DNA from: JAQVEM01 sp964610315
GTDB lineage: Bacteria > Actinomycetota > Humimicrobiia > Humimicrobiales > Humimicrobiaceae
Length of the DNA stretch: 64,000 nt
Direction of reading: 5' to 3'
Assembly: GCA_964610315.1 (NCBI GenBank)
Contig: CAZSVM010000004.1
Location: forward strand, 1 to 64,000
A model generated the notes under the pieces. The model had not been told where the DNA came from and ran no database searches. It saw nothing but the letters and a program-made list of their open reading frames with translations. Positions 35,723 through 45,198 of this stretch are shown here, piece after piece (the stretch's first letter is position 1; each line of letters starts with the position of its first letter). Made by a program: the position numbers and the translations under genes.

Positions 35723-37588
35723 TTAAAGAAAAAACTTCTTATACCACAAACTTAAATTAACAAGGGCCCATAAAATATGATTATGGTTATGTTTTAACTG
35801 AAGGTGTTCCTTTATAAGAAGGGATAAATAGGAACTGTTAATATTCTCTTTTACGATAGGCGAATTTTTAAAAAGGTCTATCATATAATCTTTTAATTCT
35901 TCTCTTAGCCAATTTTTAACCGGCAGGCTGTAGCCCTGTTTACCTCTATAGATTATGCTTTCCGGCAGGAAGCCGTATTTTTTAAGAGTTTTCCTGAAAA
36001 TATATTTAGTGGTCAGTTTATTAAGTTTAAGGTCGGCGGGGATAGAGGCACAGAGTTCCACAACCTGGTGATCCAGGAAAGGAACCCTTACCTCTAAAGA
36101 GGTGGCCATACTCATTTTATCAATTTTCATTAAAACACTATCGGCCATAGTAAGTTTTATATCTACGAAAATATCTTTGTCTGTTGGATTTACTGAATTG
36201 CAGATCTGTGAAAAGTAATATATGGGATCAAAAGGAGTAAAAGATATATGGCTCTGAGTGGATTTTTTAAAAATATTTTGTTCTATTTCCGGATTAAGAA
36301 AGTACTGCCAGCGCATAGCTCCTACTTCCTGAGGATAAAGAGTCCCCTCTATAAAGCGCTTAAGCATGTTAATGGCGCCTTTTTTTTGGGGCTGGTCAGG
36401 CAGCTTTAAAATTAACGTTGATAAAATCTTTTTTCTGATAAAAGAGGGGAAAATATTATAGTAACGGTTTATTTTAGCTGCTTTGAATCTATCGTATCCC
36501 AGGAATATCTCATCTCCTCCTTCTCCGCTCAGGCATACCTTTACTTTTTCTCTGGCTTTGCAGCTGATAAGATAAAAGGGAATGGTGGAAAGGTCGGTCA
36601 TAGGTTCATCCAGATGATAAAGGCTTCTTTCGATATCTTCCGGAGATACTGGATTAATCATCAATACATTATGTTCGGTATTAAAGAAATCGGAAACCGT
36701 TTTGGCATAAGGAAGTTCCGAAAAAGTTTTATCCTCATATCCTATGGAAAAGGTTTGAATCTTGTGCGGGTATAATCTGGAAACAAAACCTACTACTGTG
36801 CTGGAATCAAGTCCTCCGGATAGAAAAACTCCCAGTGGAACGTCACTGATTAAGCGTCTTTGTACCGATTTCTCCAGAGCGGTAAAAATTCTGTCTGTTG
36901 CTTCTTCCTCGTTAATTACTTCCGACTTAAATTTTAATTCCCAGTATTTTTTTATCTGCAGACTGCCGTTTTTGAAAATGGCATAATGTCCCTGTCTGAG
37001 TTTGTAGATATTCTTAAACATGGTATCCGGAGCGGGAACGAATTCATAGCCCAGATAATAATACATGGATTGAAGATTTACTTCCTTTCTCACACAATCT
37101 GCTTCCAGGATGCTTTTTATTTCCGAGCCGAAGATTAATTTACCGTCCTTAAAATAATAATAAAGGGGTTTGATTCCAATCCTGTCCCTGGCAAGAAAAA
37201 GTTCTTTTTTTTCTTCATCCCAGATGGCAAAGGCAAACATGCCGTTAAATTTTTCCAGACAGCCAGGCCCATATTCTTCATAACTTTTCAGAACCACTTC
37301 GGTATCGGTATGACTGTTAAACTTATAACCCCTGGCGGTAAGTTCTTTTTTTATTTCCGGGAAGTTATATACTTCACCATTGTAAACAATCCATAATTTT
37401 CCATTTCTGGCGGACATGGGTTGATTACCTCTGGTCGAAAGATCGAGAATACTCAGGCGGGCATTACCCAGAGAAAAACCAGGAAAAGTTTTAACCCCCT
37501 GAGCGTCTGGTCCGCGGTGGTGAATTTTTTGAACCATTTTTTGAATGAGTTTTTCATCGTCCCAATTAAAACCACAGATTCCACACAT
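35723..37588 (-). CDS. asnB: Glutamine-hydrolysing asparagine synthase family protein
   Basis: A 621-residue class B asparagine synthetase. The N-terminal glutaminase begins MCGICGF, with Cys2 exposed as nucleophile, and contains RLSILDLS and YNGEVYNF. The synthase half has the ATP PP-loop FLSGGLDSS near residue 258, GEGGDE and the late VRVPFLDH. It makes asparagine, or in surface-polysaccharide clusters may amidate a uronic acid or another carboxyl group. The second role fits the uronate-forming genes at 41.6-45.2 kb but is inference. The gene stands alone and converges with rfbD. Confidence 0.92.
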   Translation of the reverse strand: MCGICGFNWDDEKLIQKMVQKIHHRGPDAQGVKTFPGFSLGNARLSILDLSTRGNQPMSARNGKLWIVYNGEVYNFPEIKKELTARGYKFNSHTDTEVVLKSYEEYGPGCLEKFNGMFAFAIWDEEKKELFLARDRIGIKPLYYYFKDGKLIFGSEIKSILEADCVRKEVNLQSMYYYLGYEFVPAPDTMFKNIYKLRQGHYAIFKNGSLQIKKYWELKFKSEVINEEEATDRIFTALEKSVQRRLISDVPLGVFLSGGLDSSTVVGFVSRLYPHKIQTFSIGYEDKTFSELPYAKTVSDFFNTEHNVLMINPVSPEDIERSLYHLDEPMTDLSTIPFYLISCKAREKVKVCLSGEGGDEIFLGYDRFKAAKINRYYNIFPSFIRKKILSTLILKLPDQPQKKGAINMLKRFIEGTLYPQEVGAMRWQYFLNPEIEQNIFKKSTQSHISFTPFDPIYYFSQICNSVNPTDKDIFVDIKLTMADSVLMKIDKMSMATSLEVRVPFLDHQVVELCASIPADLKLNKLTTKYIFRKTLKKYGFLPESIIYRGKQGYSLPVKNWLREELKDYMIDLFKNSPIVKENINSSYLSLLIKEHLQLKHNHNHILWALVNLSLWYKKFFL

Positions 37589-37663
37589 AAATTTGTTTCC
37601 TTAAGTATTATTTTATAAATTTTAATTGCTAATATGGAATAGGTAATACAGCTTATTTATTTT

Positions 37664-38650
37664 TTAGAGATAATTATAATCTTTATACCACTTGGCTGTT
37701 CTTTTCAAACCTTCTTCGATCTCTATCTGCGGATTATAATTCAGTTCATTTCTAGCCTTATCGATCTTAAAAGCTCGGTTCTGCCTGAACCAGTCAACCC
37801 GCCGTCTGAATAAGGGAGGAGATATTTTAAAGGGCATACAGATGAATTCGCATAGGCAGGCTGCTGCATATAAAGGGAAAAAGGGCAGATGAACGAATTT
37901 TACTTTTATGTCCATTGACTGGCCTATTTTTTTAACCAGTTCTTTGATGGTAAAATACTGCCGGTCGGCAATAATATAGGTCTCGGCATTGATTTTACTG
38001 CTTTCCCAGGCCGCATAAAAACCATCATTAAGATTGTCTATATATACGGGGTGATATAAAGCCTTTCCGCTGCCAAACATGTAAAATTTACCTTTTTTAG
38101 CAAATCTGAATAGATAAAAAAATCTTTCCGGGTCACCGGGGCCGTAAATAGCGGTGGGTCTTATAATGACACTCTTAAGTCCCTTCACCGTAAATTCCCT
38201 TACTACTTTTTCCCCTTCGTATTTGGTGTACTGGTAATAATCAACCGGTACTATGGGAGAGTCTTCACTGCCGGGAGGATTTTTAATATCTCCATGCACC
38301 CCCTGGGTCGAACAATAAATAAATTTCTTTAAAAAAGGTTTTTTAATTGCTTCCTGGCAAAGGATACGGGTTCCTTCTACATTTACATCCCAGTAAGTTT
38401 TCCGGGGGGCATTAATTTGTCTGAAGGCAGCAGCGAGATGAAAGACACCTTCTGTACCCTCTAAAGATTTAATTACCGTATCTCTATCGGTAACCGATCC
38501 CAGAATGATATTGGCTCCTTTTTTTATAAGATGGTCATATAGAAGGCCTTTTTGATTGTCCAGTACCGAGATGCTGTGCCCTTTATCTATCAAATATTCT
38601 ACCAGCCGGCTGCCAGTAAAGCCTGTTCCACCGGTTATTAATAATTTCAA
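37664..38650 (-). CDS. NAD-dependent epimerase/dehydratase (extended SDR)
   Basis: A 328-residue extended SDR with the Rossmann motif TGGTGFTGS (6-14), HLAAAF, the catalytic Ser region YCSTQGVHG, and Tyr139-x3-Lys143 (YQYTK). VRPTAIYGPGD and the C-terminal layout resemble 3-beta-HSD/UDP-glucose-epimerase-like or dihydroflavonol-reductase-like SDRs rather than a defined nucleotide-sugar epimerase. It could act on a nucleotide sugar or a lipid-linked intermediate. It follows asnB upstream on the same strand by 75 bp. The substrate is unknown. Confidence 0.82.
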   Translation of the reverse strand: MKLLITGGTGFTGSRLVEYLIDKGHSISVLDNQKGLLYDHLIKKGANIILGSVTDRDTVIKSLEGTEGVFHLAAAFRQINAPRKTYWDVNVEGTRILCQEAIKKPFLKKFIYCSTQGVHGDIKNPPGSEDSPIVPVDYYQYTKYEGEKVVREFTVKGLKSVIIRPTAIYGPGDPERFFYLFRFAKKGKFYMFGSGKALYHPVYIDNLNDGFYAAWESSKINAETYIIADRQYFTIKELVKKIGQSMDIKVKFVHLPFFPLYAAACLCEFICMPFKISPPLFRRRVDWFRQNRAFKIDKARNELNYNPQIEIEEGLKRTAKWYKDYNYL

Positions 38651-38798
38651 TTTACTTTCCTTTCCTTAAAGAATTTGATAACAGTTAATTTATAATGTCG
38701 TAATTTTTAAACTGTTAGAAATTTTCACGGAGATCATTTCCGATATTTTATATCATTTGGCATTAATAGGAAAGACCTCTACTGAGAAAAATAGCAAT

Positions 38799-39839
38799 TT
38801 AGCTTTGATGAGATGATTGATCCTCGCGCCTGCTCTGATAAAAAGAGGTTCTGATATCTTTGATGTAAAAGAACAGAGCGGGCAAGGTAGCAATAATGAT
38901 GGCAATGTGGCCCAGTAAACCTATGGTAAAGGCGCCTGTTTTGGAAAGGCCCAGCAAAGAGAAAAAGTATACCAGAAGCCCTTCGTTAACTCCTATCCCT
39001 TCAAAGGAAATAGGGATCCTTGAGATAAGCTGTACCAGTGGGATTATGAGCAGGAAATATATAAATGGTATGGAAAGATTTAATGCCCGGCAGGCCAGAT
39101 AGTTGCCGATTATCGGTGCCGCCTGCTCCAGAATGGATAAGCTTAAAAATAAAGCCAGTGTACCCTTATGATTTTTATATTGTGCATAGGACAGGTAAAG
39201 ATTTTTAAATTTATTTAGTAGACGATTTCTGGATAACCTCTCGTTTTTATCTATTTTCCGGTATATAAATTCGCTGAATGGAATCAGTATCAATATAGTA
39301 AAAATAAACAGGAGTGCAGCTGCTATCCCCAGAAAACGCCACACATTTAATTTGAAAAGAGATATCAAAAATAAAGCTGCAATGGGAACCAGAATAGCGG
39401 AAGCTATGAATCCCAGCATCCTTTCCACTATTACCGAAGATAATACATCGGTTCTCCCCCCTTTTTTACTGCGCAGTTTTAAAACCCGGACTATATCCCC
39501 TCCCACTGTAGTGGGTAGAAAAAAACCTATGAATGTCCCTATATAGTAGGTCCTTATGGCACTGAAGACAGAAATGCTCATGTCCTTTAACCTGAGCAGA
39601 AGGTGCCATTTATAAGCCATGAAAATTCTGTCAAAGGTAATGAGCGTAAGAAGAAGAATAAAATAGTAAATATTTACGTTCTTAAGAAGAGAAACCATAT
39701 CACCGATATTTATCAGGCGCAGCAGCAAAATTATTAGTGCAATGCTGATTACTAATTGGATAATAAGATTAAATATGCGTTTCCTTTTTCTTACAGATTC
39801 AATGAGGTTACCAATAATAAAATTAAATTTACCTTTCAT
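38799..39839 (-). CDS. UPF0104 / lysylphosphatidylglycerol-synthase-like membrane protein
   Basis: A 346-residue polytopic protein. The conserved family segments are FDRIFMAYKWHLLL, FLPTTVGGDIVRVLKL and SFEGIGVNEGLLVYFF. This is the version common in glycosylation islands and hopanoid/sterol-type clusters. It has no catalytic domain, so a lipid-linked substrate flipping or docking role is the usual guess. The adjacent GT4 upstream on the same strand is 13 bp away, so they form an operon. It is closer in sequence to the 48038 protein (both have the FLPTT or FLPTS-GGD motif) than to the 31613 protein. Confidence 0.87.
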   Translation of the reverse strand: MKGKFNFIIGNLIESVRKRKRIFNLIIQLVISIALIILLLRLINIGDMVSLLKNVNIYYFILLLTLITFDRIFMAYKWHLLLRLKDMSISVFSAIRTYYIGTFIGFFLPTTVGGDIVRVLKLRSKKGGRTDVLSSVIVERMLGFIASAILVPIAALFLISLFKLNVWRFLGIAAALLFIFTILILIPFSEFIYRKIDKNERLSRNRLLNKFKNLYLSYAQYKNHKGTLALFLSLSILEQAAPIIGNYLACRALNLSIPFIYFLLIIPLVQLISRIPISFEGIGVNEGLLVYFFSLLGLSKTGAFTIGLLGHIAIIIATLPALFFYIKDIRTSFYQSRREDQSSHQS

Positions 39840-39852
39840 AAGCTTAAGGAAA

Positions 39853-40959
39853 CTAAGACTGATATGTTTTTTCGAATAATTCTAAAGTTTTTTCAGCAGT
39901 TTTCAACCAGTTGAATTTTTTTACATTTTCAAGGCCGGTTGTTATAAGCTTTTTTCTTAAATCTTTATTATTTAAAATATTATATATCGACTGTGCTATT
40001 TCTTCACAATTATATGGATTTACCAGTAAGGCAGCTCCGCCGGAGACCTCCGGGGTGCATCCTGTTTTCGAACAGATGACTGGACATTCGCAGGCCTGGG
40101 CTTCCAGTATAGGTATACCAAAGCCTTCGTATAAGGAAGGGAATATAAGACATTGGGCCAGGTGGTAAAGATAGGGAAGGTCATCATCTGGAACAAATCC
40201 AAGAATCATAACATCATTTTGCAGCTTAAGTCTTCTTATCAAATCTATATCATCGGCATACTTCCACCTTTTAAACCCGGCTACCACTAACTTTATTAAA
40301 ATTTTATTCTTTATTATATTAAAGCTTTTAATGATATTTGAGAAATTTTTCAATGGGGTTATTCCGCCTATGAAAAATATATATTTCTCGGGGAGATTAT
40401 ATTTTCGCTTTATGGCCATAATATTTTCTTTGTTTTTTATAGCTTCGAATCTCTTATGATAGGATTCATATATAACCTCAATTTTATCGGCTTTTACATT
40501 GAGGTATTTTATTAAATCGTTTTTGCCGGTGCCGGTCATAACAATGATAGCACTTGCCCTGCGGCAATAAAGAGGGGTCATTATACGGAAGTAAATATGG
40601 TCATACCATTTAAATATATTGGGCAGGGCAAACTGTTCCAATCCATGCAGAGTAAATACTTTTTTGGAAAGAGCAAACAATGGGATGGACAGTTTTGGAT
40701 TGAAGATTAAATCAATCTTTTCCGATTTCACCACTCTGGGAACACCAATCTGGTCCCAGAGTAGTTTATTGGATATATTTATAACCATTTCCTTAACGTT
40801 TTTATATTTGGAATAAGTGCCCATTAAGGATGGAGTATTATATAAAAAAACATACTGGTTTTCTTTATCGATATCCAAGAGATTTTCAATAATATTTTTA
40901 GTGTAGACTACCACTCCTCCCAACTCATTCAGATGTCTTAACATAACGCCTATCTTCAT
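39853..40959 (-). CDS. Family 4 glycosyltransferase
   Basis: A 368-residue GT4 with IGVMLRHLNELGGVVVYTKN at the N-terminus, LHGLEQF, the FIGGITPLKNF pocket and the E-x7-E motif in EGFGIPILE. It resembles the mannosyltransferase-like GT4s at 22612 and 25281 but is shorter and more diverged. A strong promoter lies about 95-125 bases upstream on the minus strand. The gene leads into the UPF0104 gene 13 bp downstream, so enzyme and membrane protein are probably co-expressed. Confidence 0.88.
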   Translation of the reverse strand: MKIGVMLRHLNELGGVVVYTKNIIENLLDIDKENQYVFLYNTPSLMGTYSKYKNVKEMVINISNKLLWDQIGVPRVVKSEKIDLIFNPKLSIPLFALSKKVFTLHGLEQFALPNIFKWYDHIYFRIMTPLYCRRASAIIVMTGTGKNDLIKYLNVKADKIEVIYESYHKRFEAIKNKENIMAIKRKYNLPEKYIFFIGGITPLKNFSNIIKSFNIIKNKILIKLVVAGFKRWKYADDIDLIRRLKLQNDVMILGFVPDDDLPYLYHLAQCLIFPSLYEGFGIPILEAQACECPVICSKTGCTPEVSGGAALLVNPYNCEEIAQSIYNILNNKDLRKKLITTGLENVKKFNWLKTAEKTLELFEKTYQS

Positions 40960-41615
40960 ATTTAATTTCCCTTTTTATTCTTTATAATCTTTATGGGAAT
41001 ACCACCTTAAAGGCTATATTAAGGTATATTCTATAAAAATACTGCTTCCATCAATTATACTGCCTCCTCCTCTCCAGTGACAATCTTTTTGTTGTTAATT
41101 GTCATATTTAATGCCTAAAACACAATTATCATTTATTATTGTATTACTTTCCCTTCATATCATAAGAGTATTTCTGGTAATAATATTTTTACTAAAAATA
41201 ACTTCTATACTTTGTAACTATTACCTCTTTTTTATACTTGAATCACAATTTATATTTTTTATTTACTAATCGAATATTTCATTCTAATGAGGTAATATTT
41301 TAACTGTCAATCTGTTCTGTATTTTTATAATTTTCAAAGAGCACATCAGGGCTATAGAACACGTGGTTCTAAACCCTGCGATCTTTCATATATTGTAGGT
41401 GACTTTTTACCATCTTACCCTTAAAATATAAATTATATTTTATGTTCGGAGGAAGTTAAACTGTAAACGCCAAGCTTAGATAGTACATATAAATCCATAT
41501 ATTAAATAATTTATTCAAATGAAAATTTCTACGAATATTATTTTATATATTTTATGTTATCTAGGATCAATAGAAAAAGTTTTTATCAGAAAGATGTCTA
41601 AAGTTATTTATATTC
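40960..41615. other. Large AT-rich intergenic region
   Basis: I find no convincing gene in these 656 bases on either strand. The right part of the gap holds short frames only. A near-dyad (GGGCTATAGAAC ... GTTCTAAACCC, about 41349-41377) is present but matches no site I know. The left end carries the leftward promoter listed separately. The gap separates the less AT-rich middle block from the very AT-rich TviB/TviC island and may be a junction of transferred DNA. Confidence 0.4.
41054..41083 (-). promoter_or_regulatory. Strong leftward promoter for the GT4-UPF0104 operon
   Basis: Read on the minus strand, TTGTCA (41083-41078), an 18-base spacer and a perfect TATAAT (41059-41054) form a good sigma-70-type promoter. 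The spacer is purine-rich (GGAGAGGAGGAGG). The first start codon is at 40959, leaving an untranslated leader of roughly 85-90 bases. Confidence 0.6.
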
Positions 41616-42599
41616 TTATTGATAAATTAGTTTCTCCACACCTTTATTAAATTGAGTTAGGGGTGTATAGTTAAGTTCCTCTTTTATTTTTTCAATTGAT
41701 GCCAAACTGTGTTTTATATCTCCAATTCTTTCTTTGGAATATGTAGGTTTTATTTCTTTTTTAAAGTATTTTGATAGTATAGCAATAATTTCATTTAAGC
41801 TAATATTCTGGCCGCACGCAACATTATAATAATTTCCAAATGCATTCTTATTTTCAGTAAAAACAGCAAGATAGTTTGCATAAATTATATTATCTATGTA
41901 GGTGAAGTCTCTAGTCTGATTTCCATCACCATATATAACTGGTGATTTATTGGTTGTTATTTTTTTTAAAAAAATGGGAATTACTGCAGAATAAATTGAA
42001 TCAGGATTTTGCCTTCCACCAAAAACATTAAAATAACGTAGGGAAATAGTTTTAAGATTGTATAAACTGTGAAACAGCCTGCAGTAATATTCTGCAGTTA
42101 ATTTAGTAATTGCATAAATTGATTTAGGATTAGGTGGCATAGTCTCATCTTTAGGGAGTTTTTCCGAATCTCCATAAACGGATGAAGATGATGCATATAT
42201 GAATCTTTTTATTTTATTTTTTACAGAAGTTTCGAGTAGATTTAAGGTTCCATTTATATTGGTCGAGTTGGAGTCAAGAGGGTTTTTTATAGATCTCTGT
42301 ACAGAGCCTAAAGCAGCTTGGTGTAAGACAACATCAATATTTTTAGTGCTTTTAAGGCATTGGTTATAATCTCTTATATCGCTGTTTATAAATTCAAAAT
42401 CAATGTTTTTATTTTCTCTTGAAGCATTAGATAATGCATCATCAATATTTTTTTTAAATCCTGTGGAAAGGTTATCGAATCCTCTTACCGATGCTCCTTT
42501 TTTAAGAAAGAATTCAGTAAGATTGGAACCAATAAATCCTGCACAGCCGGTAATTAAGATTTTTACATCTTTATCTATATTTAATTTCTCCAGATTCAA
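41616..42599 (-). CDS. tviC: UDP-N-acetylhexosamine (uronate) 4-epimerase, TviC/WbpP-like
   Basis: A 327-residue extended SDR with the Rossmann motif GCAGFIGS at 18-25, catalytic Ser region ASSSSVYG at 136-143 and Tyr162-x3-Lys166. The segment HQAALGSVQRSIKNP (93-107) is the fingerprint of the WbpP/TviC branch, which interconverts UDP-GlcNAc and UDP-GalNAc or their uronates. The partner dehydrogenase gene lies 2 bp upstream on the same strand, as in Vi-antigen and Pseudomonas O6-type clusters. Together they would give UDP-GalNAcA or UDP-GlcNAcA. The island is more AT-rich than its left neighbours. Confidence 0.87.
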   Translation of the reverse strand: MNLEKLNIDKDVKILITGCAGFIGSNLTEFFLKKGASVRGFDNLSTGFKKNIDDALSNASRENKNIDFEFINSDIRDYNQCLKSTKNIDVVLHQAALGSVQRSIKNPLDSNSTNINGTLNLLETSVKNKIKRFIYASSSSVYGDSEKLPKDETMPPNPKSIYAITKLTAEYYCRLFHSLYNLKTISLRYFNVFGGRQNPDSIYSAVIPIFLKKITTNKSPVIYGDGNQTRDFTYIDNIIYANYLAVFTENKNAFGNYYNVACGQNISLNEIIAILSKYFKKEIKPTYSKERIGDIKHSLASIEKIKEELNYTPLTQFNKGVEKLIYQ

Positions 42600-42601
42600 T
42601 A

Positions 42602-43921
42602 TTAGATTCTCCAGTATCTATAACCCAGTTTTTGGATATCTTCTCTATCGAAAATCCATTTTATGTCAAATATAAAGGGGCTGTTTCCGGTCATTTTTGA
42701 TTTTAATTCCATAATATCTATTTTCTTAAAGCAGTTATGGGCCACACAAAAAATAGCAGCGTCGATGTTTTTTATATCCTCAAACTTAATAAGATCAATT
42801 TTATAATTTTCTTTAACTTCTTTTGCGTTTACAACTGGGTCGAATATCTGAACGTCCATATTATGTTGAGTTAGATAATTATATATATCAATTACTCTGG
42901 AGTTTCTTGAGTCAGCAACGTTTTCTTTAAAAGATATGCCAAATAGGACAACTTTAAAATTTACATTTTTATGGTAACTTGTAAGTAGTGTTTTAAGTAT
43001 CTGCTCCCCAATAAAAAAACCCATATTATCATTTATTTTCCGTCCGGAATTAATTATTTCGGGATAATAATTAACCTCTTTAGCTTTGAAAGATAAATAA
43101 TAAGGATCGACACCAATACAATGACCCCCTACCAAACCGGGTTTAAAATCTAGAAAGTTCCATTTGGTTTTGGCAGTATTGATAACTTCCTTTGTATCAA
43201 TCCCCAGCTTGGAAAATAAAATGGCTAGTTCATTTATAAGAGCTACATTTATATCTCTCTGTGTGTTTTCAATTACTTTTGCCGCTTCAGCTATTTTTAT
43301 ACTTTTTGCCTTGAATACTCCGGCTTTAACTACTTTATTGTATACTCTACTTATTATTTCCAAAGAGTCTTCATCCTGGGCTGAAATAACCTTTATTATA
43401 TTTTCTATGGAGTGTTCTTTGTCCCCAGGGTTTATTCTTTCAGGAGAGTAACCCACATAAAAATCTTTTTTATTTACCAGTTTTGATTCCTCTTCGAGTA
43501 ACGGAATACAGAATTCTTCGGTTACTCCAGGATAAACTGTTGATTCATATACTACTATTGAACCTATTGGCATATTTTGTCCCACTGCTCTGGTTGCTTT
43601 TTCGATATGGCTTAGATCAGGATTTTTATAGATATCAATAGGGGTAGGAACTGTTATTATAAAGAAATTTGCATTTTTTAGATCTTTGTTATTACTGGTT
43701 AAAATGCTATCTATAGAAGATAATTTTTTATTTTTAATCTCATTATTTTCATCTATTCCATTCTGCAGTTTTTTTATTTTTTTACTATTTATGTCGAAAC
43801 CAATAACTTTAAAATGCTTATTGAATGCTATAAGGAGAGGTAATCCAACATAACCAAGACCAACTACAGCAATTTTTTTCTTTTTACTCTCTAAAGATTT
43901 GTATAAATCTTTAATTTCCAT
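42602..43921 (-). CDS. tviB: UDP-N-acetylhexosamine 6-dehydrogenase, TviB/WbpO-like
   Basis: A 439-residue nucleotide-sugar dehydrogenase. NAD binding is shown by VVGLGYVGLP (19-28). YESTVYPGVTEE and VGYSPERINPGDK mark the N-acetylhexosamine-type subgroup. The catalytic Cys268 sits in GGHCIGVDPYY, and the C-terminal UDP-binding domain has GISFKENVADSRNS. It oxidises UDP-GlcNAc or UDP-GalNAc to the uronate in two NAD-dependent steps. It is the first gene of the two-gene leftward operon. The product could feed the GT26 and GT4 enzymes elsewhere in the window (inference). Confidence 0.9.
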   Translation of the reverse strand: MEIKDLYKSLESKKKKIAVVGLGYVGLPLLIAFNKHFKVIGFDINSKKIKKLQNGIDENNEIKNKKLSSIDSILTSNNKDLKNANFFIITVPTPIDIYKNPDLSHIEKATRAVGQNMPIGSIVVYESTVYPGVTEEFCIPLLEEESKLVNKKDFYVGYSPERINPGDKEHSIENIIKVISAQDEDSLEIISRVYNKVVKAGVFKAKSIKIAEAAKVIENTQRDINVALINELAILFSKLGIDTKEVINTAKTKWNFLDFKPGLVGGHCIGVDPYYLSFKAKEVNYYPEIINSGRKINDNMGFFIGEQILKTLLTSYHKNVNFKVVLFGISFKENVADSRNSRVIDIYNYLTQHNMDVQIFDPVVNAKEVKENYKIDLIKFEDIKNIDAAIFCVAHNCFKKIDIMELKSKMTGNSPFIFDIKWIFDREDIQKLGYRYWRI

Positions 43922-44229
43922 CTTTTAATCCATCTTTTAAAATTGTAATTATGTGAATTTAAATGTTATTAGAAAATATTTTAATTTATTGTCAATTTAT
44001 TTTATGTAAATATACATTAAATTTGATTTAAATTCTATTATTTTATGTTTAATAACCATAAGGGTAATTTAAAGACATAAATAACATATAAGTTTATCTT
44101 GATTATTTAAAGAAAGATAATGAAACTTATTGATTTTATAATTAATAAAAAGTAATTTTTTGTTATAATTAGTTAAAAATTTTTTAAATGATTTTATTTG
44201 AAAATTAAAAATTATAAATATTAAAAGCA
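43922..44229. other. Divergent, very AT-rich intergenic region
   Basis: These 308 bases separate the leftward tviB and rightward epimerase genes. No frame looks coding. The right part has an extended -10 element (listed separately). No paired -35 and no leftward promoter could be named with confidence because the sequence is nearly all A and T. Confidence 0.35.
44161..44169 (+). promoter_or_regulatory. Extended -10 promoter element
   Basis: TGTTATAAT at 44161-44169 is an extended -10 that can work without a good -35; none is visible. It is 60 bases before the ATG at 44230 and identical to the element at 29013-29021. Confidence 0.4.
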
Positions 44230-45198
44230 ATGAGTGTTACAATCACTGGTGGTGCAGGTTTTATTGGTTCCCATCTCTGTGAAAAATTAATAAATATGGG
44301 ATTTAAGGTAATTTGTATTGATAACTTTGATGACTTTTATAATCCTGGTCTAAAGGAAGATAATATCTCAAAAATTGTTAATAATAATAATTTCAAGCTT
44401 TATCGTTCGGATATCTGCAATGTGGATCAAATGGAGAAGATATTTTTAGAGAATGATGTTGAAATAGTGATTCATCTGGCGGCAAAAGCAGGAGTAAGAC
44501 CGTCAATAAGAGAGCCTCTTTTATATGAGAAGGTAAATGTTCTGGGTACAATTAATTTATTGGAATGCTGTAAAAAATATAATATTCCTAAATTTATTTT
44601 TGCTTCCTCGTCTTCCGTTTACGGAGGAAATAAGAAAACTCCTTTTTCGGAGGATGATAATGTTGATCATCCAATATCTCCATACGCCGCTACCAAAAAA
44701 GCGGGGGAATTAATCTGTTATACTTATCATAGCCTGTATAAGATGTCAATTTTCTGTTTTAGATTTTTTACCGTTTACGGCCCCAGGCAGAGGCCAGAAA
44801 TGGCTGTGCATAAATTTACCCGCAGAATACTTAAAGGAGAACAGATAGAAATCTATGGCGATGGTTCATCTTCCCGGGATTATACTTATATTGATGACGT
44901 GATTTCCGGCGTGGTTAACAGCCTTAATCGGATAGAAGGTTTTGAGGTTATAAATTTAGGCAATTCGAATACGGTTAAATTAATAGATCTGGTAAAATTA
45001 ATAGAAGCTGTTACTGGGGAGAAAGCAAGTCTAAAATTTTTAGAAAATCAGCTGGGTGATGTTTATATAACTTATGCGGATATTAGAAAAGCAGGAAAAA
45101 TGTTAAAATATTTTCCTAAAACCAATATAGAGGAGGGTTTGATTAAATTTGTCAGGTGGTATAAAGAAAAAATGGGAAAAGGGCTTTTGAATGAATAA
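44230..45198 (+). CDS. UDP-glucuronate 4-epimerase-like SDR
   Basis: A 322-residue extended SDR with TGGAGFIGSH (5-14), HLAAKAGVRPSIREP (82-96), ASSSSVYGG (125-133), Tyr152-x3-Lys156 and RFFTVYGPRQRPEMA. The AGVRxSI and PRQRPxMA motifs are the usual signs of UDP-glucuronate 4-epimerases, which make UDP-galacturonate, though related UDP-glucose or UDP-GlcNAc epimerases share parts of them. A UDP-glucose dehydrogenase is not visible here. Its end overlaps the next glycosyltransferase gene by 8 bp. Confidence 0.85.
   Translation: MSVTITGGAGFIGSHLCEKLINMGFKVICIDNFDDFYNPGLKEDNISKIVNNNNFKLYRSDICNVDQMEKIFLENDVEIVIHLAAKAGVRPSIREPLLYEKVNVLGTINLLECCKKYNIPKFIFASSSSVYGGNKKTPFSEDDNVDHPISPYAATKKAGELICYTYHSLYKMSIFCFRFFTVYGPRQRPEMAVHKFTRRILKGEQIEIYGDGSSSRDYTYIDDVISGVVNSLNRIEGFEVINLGNSNTVKLIDLVKLIEAVTGEKASLKFLENQLGDVYITYADIRKAGKMLKYFPKTNIEEGLIKFVRWYKEKMGKGLLNE

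Noticed and set aside
41349..41377. Dyad with GTGGTTCTAAACCC considered as a tRNA arm or attachment site
   Set aside because: No cloverleaf can be drawn around it, no integrase or direct repeat is nearby, and the dyad is imperfect.
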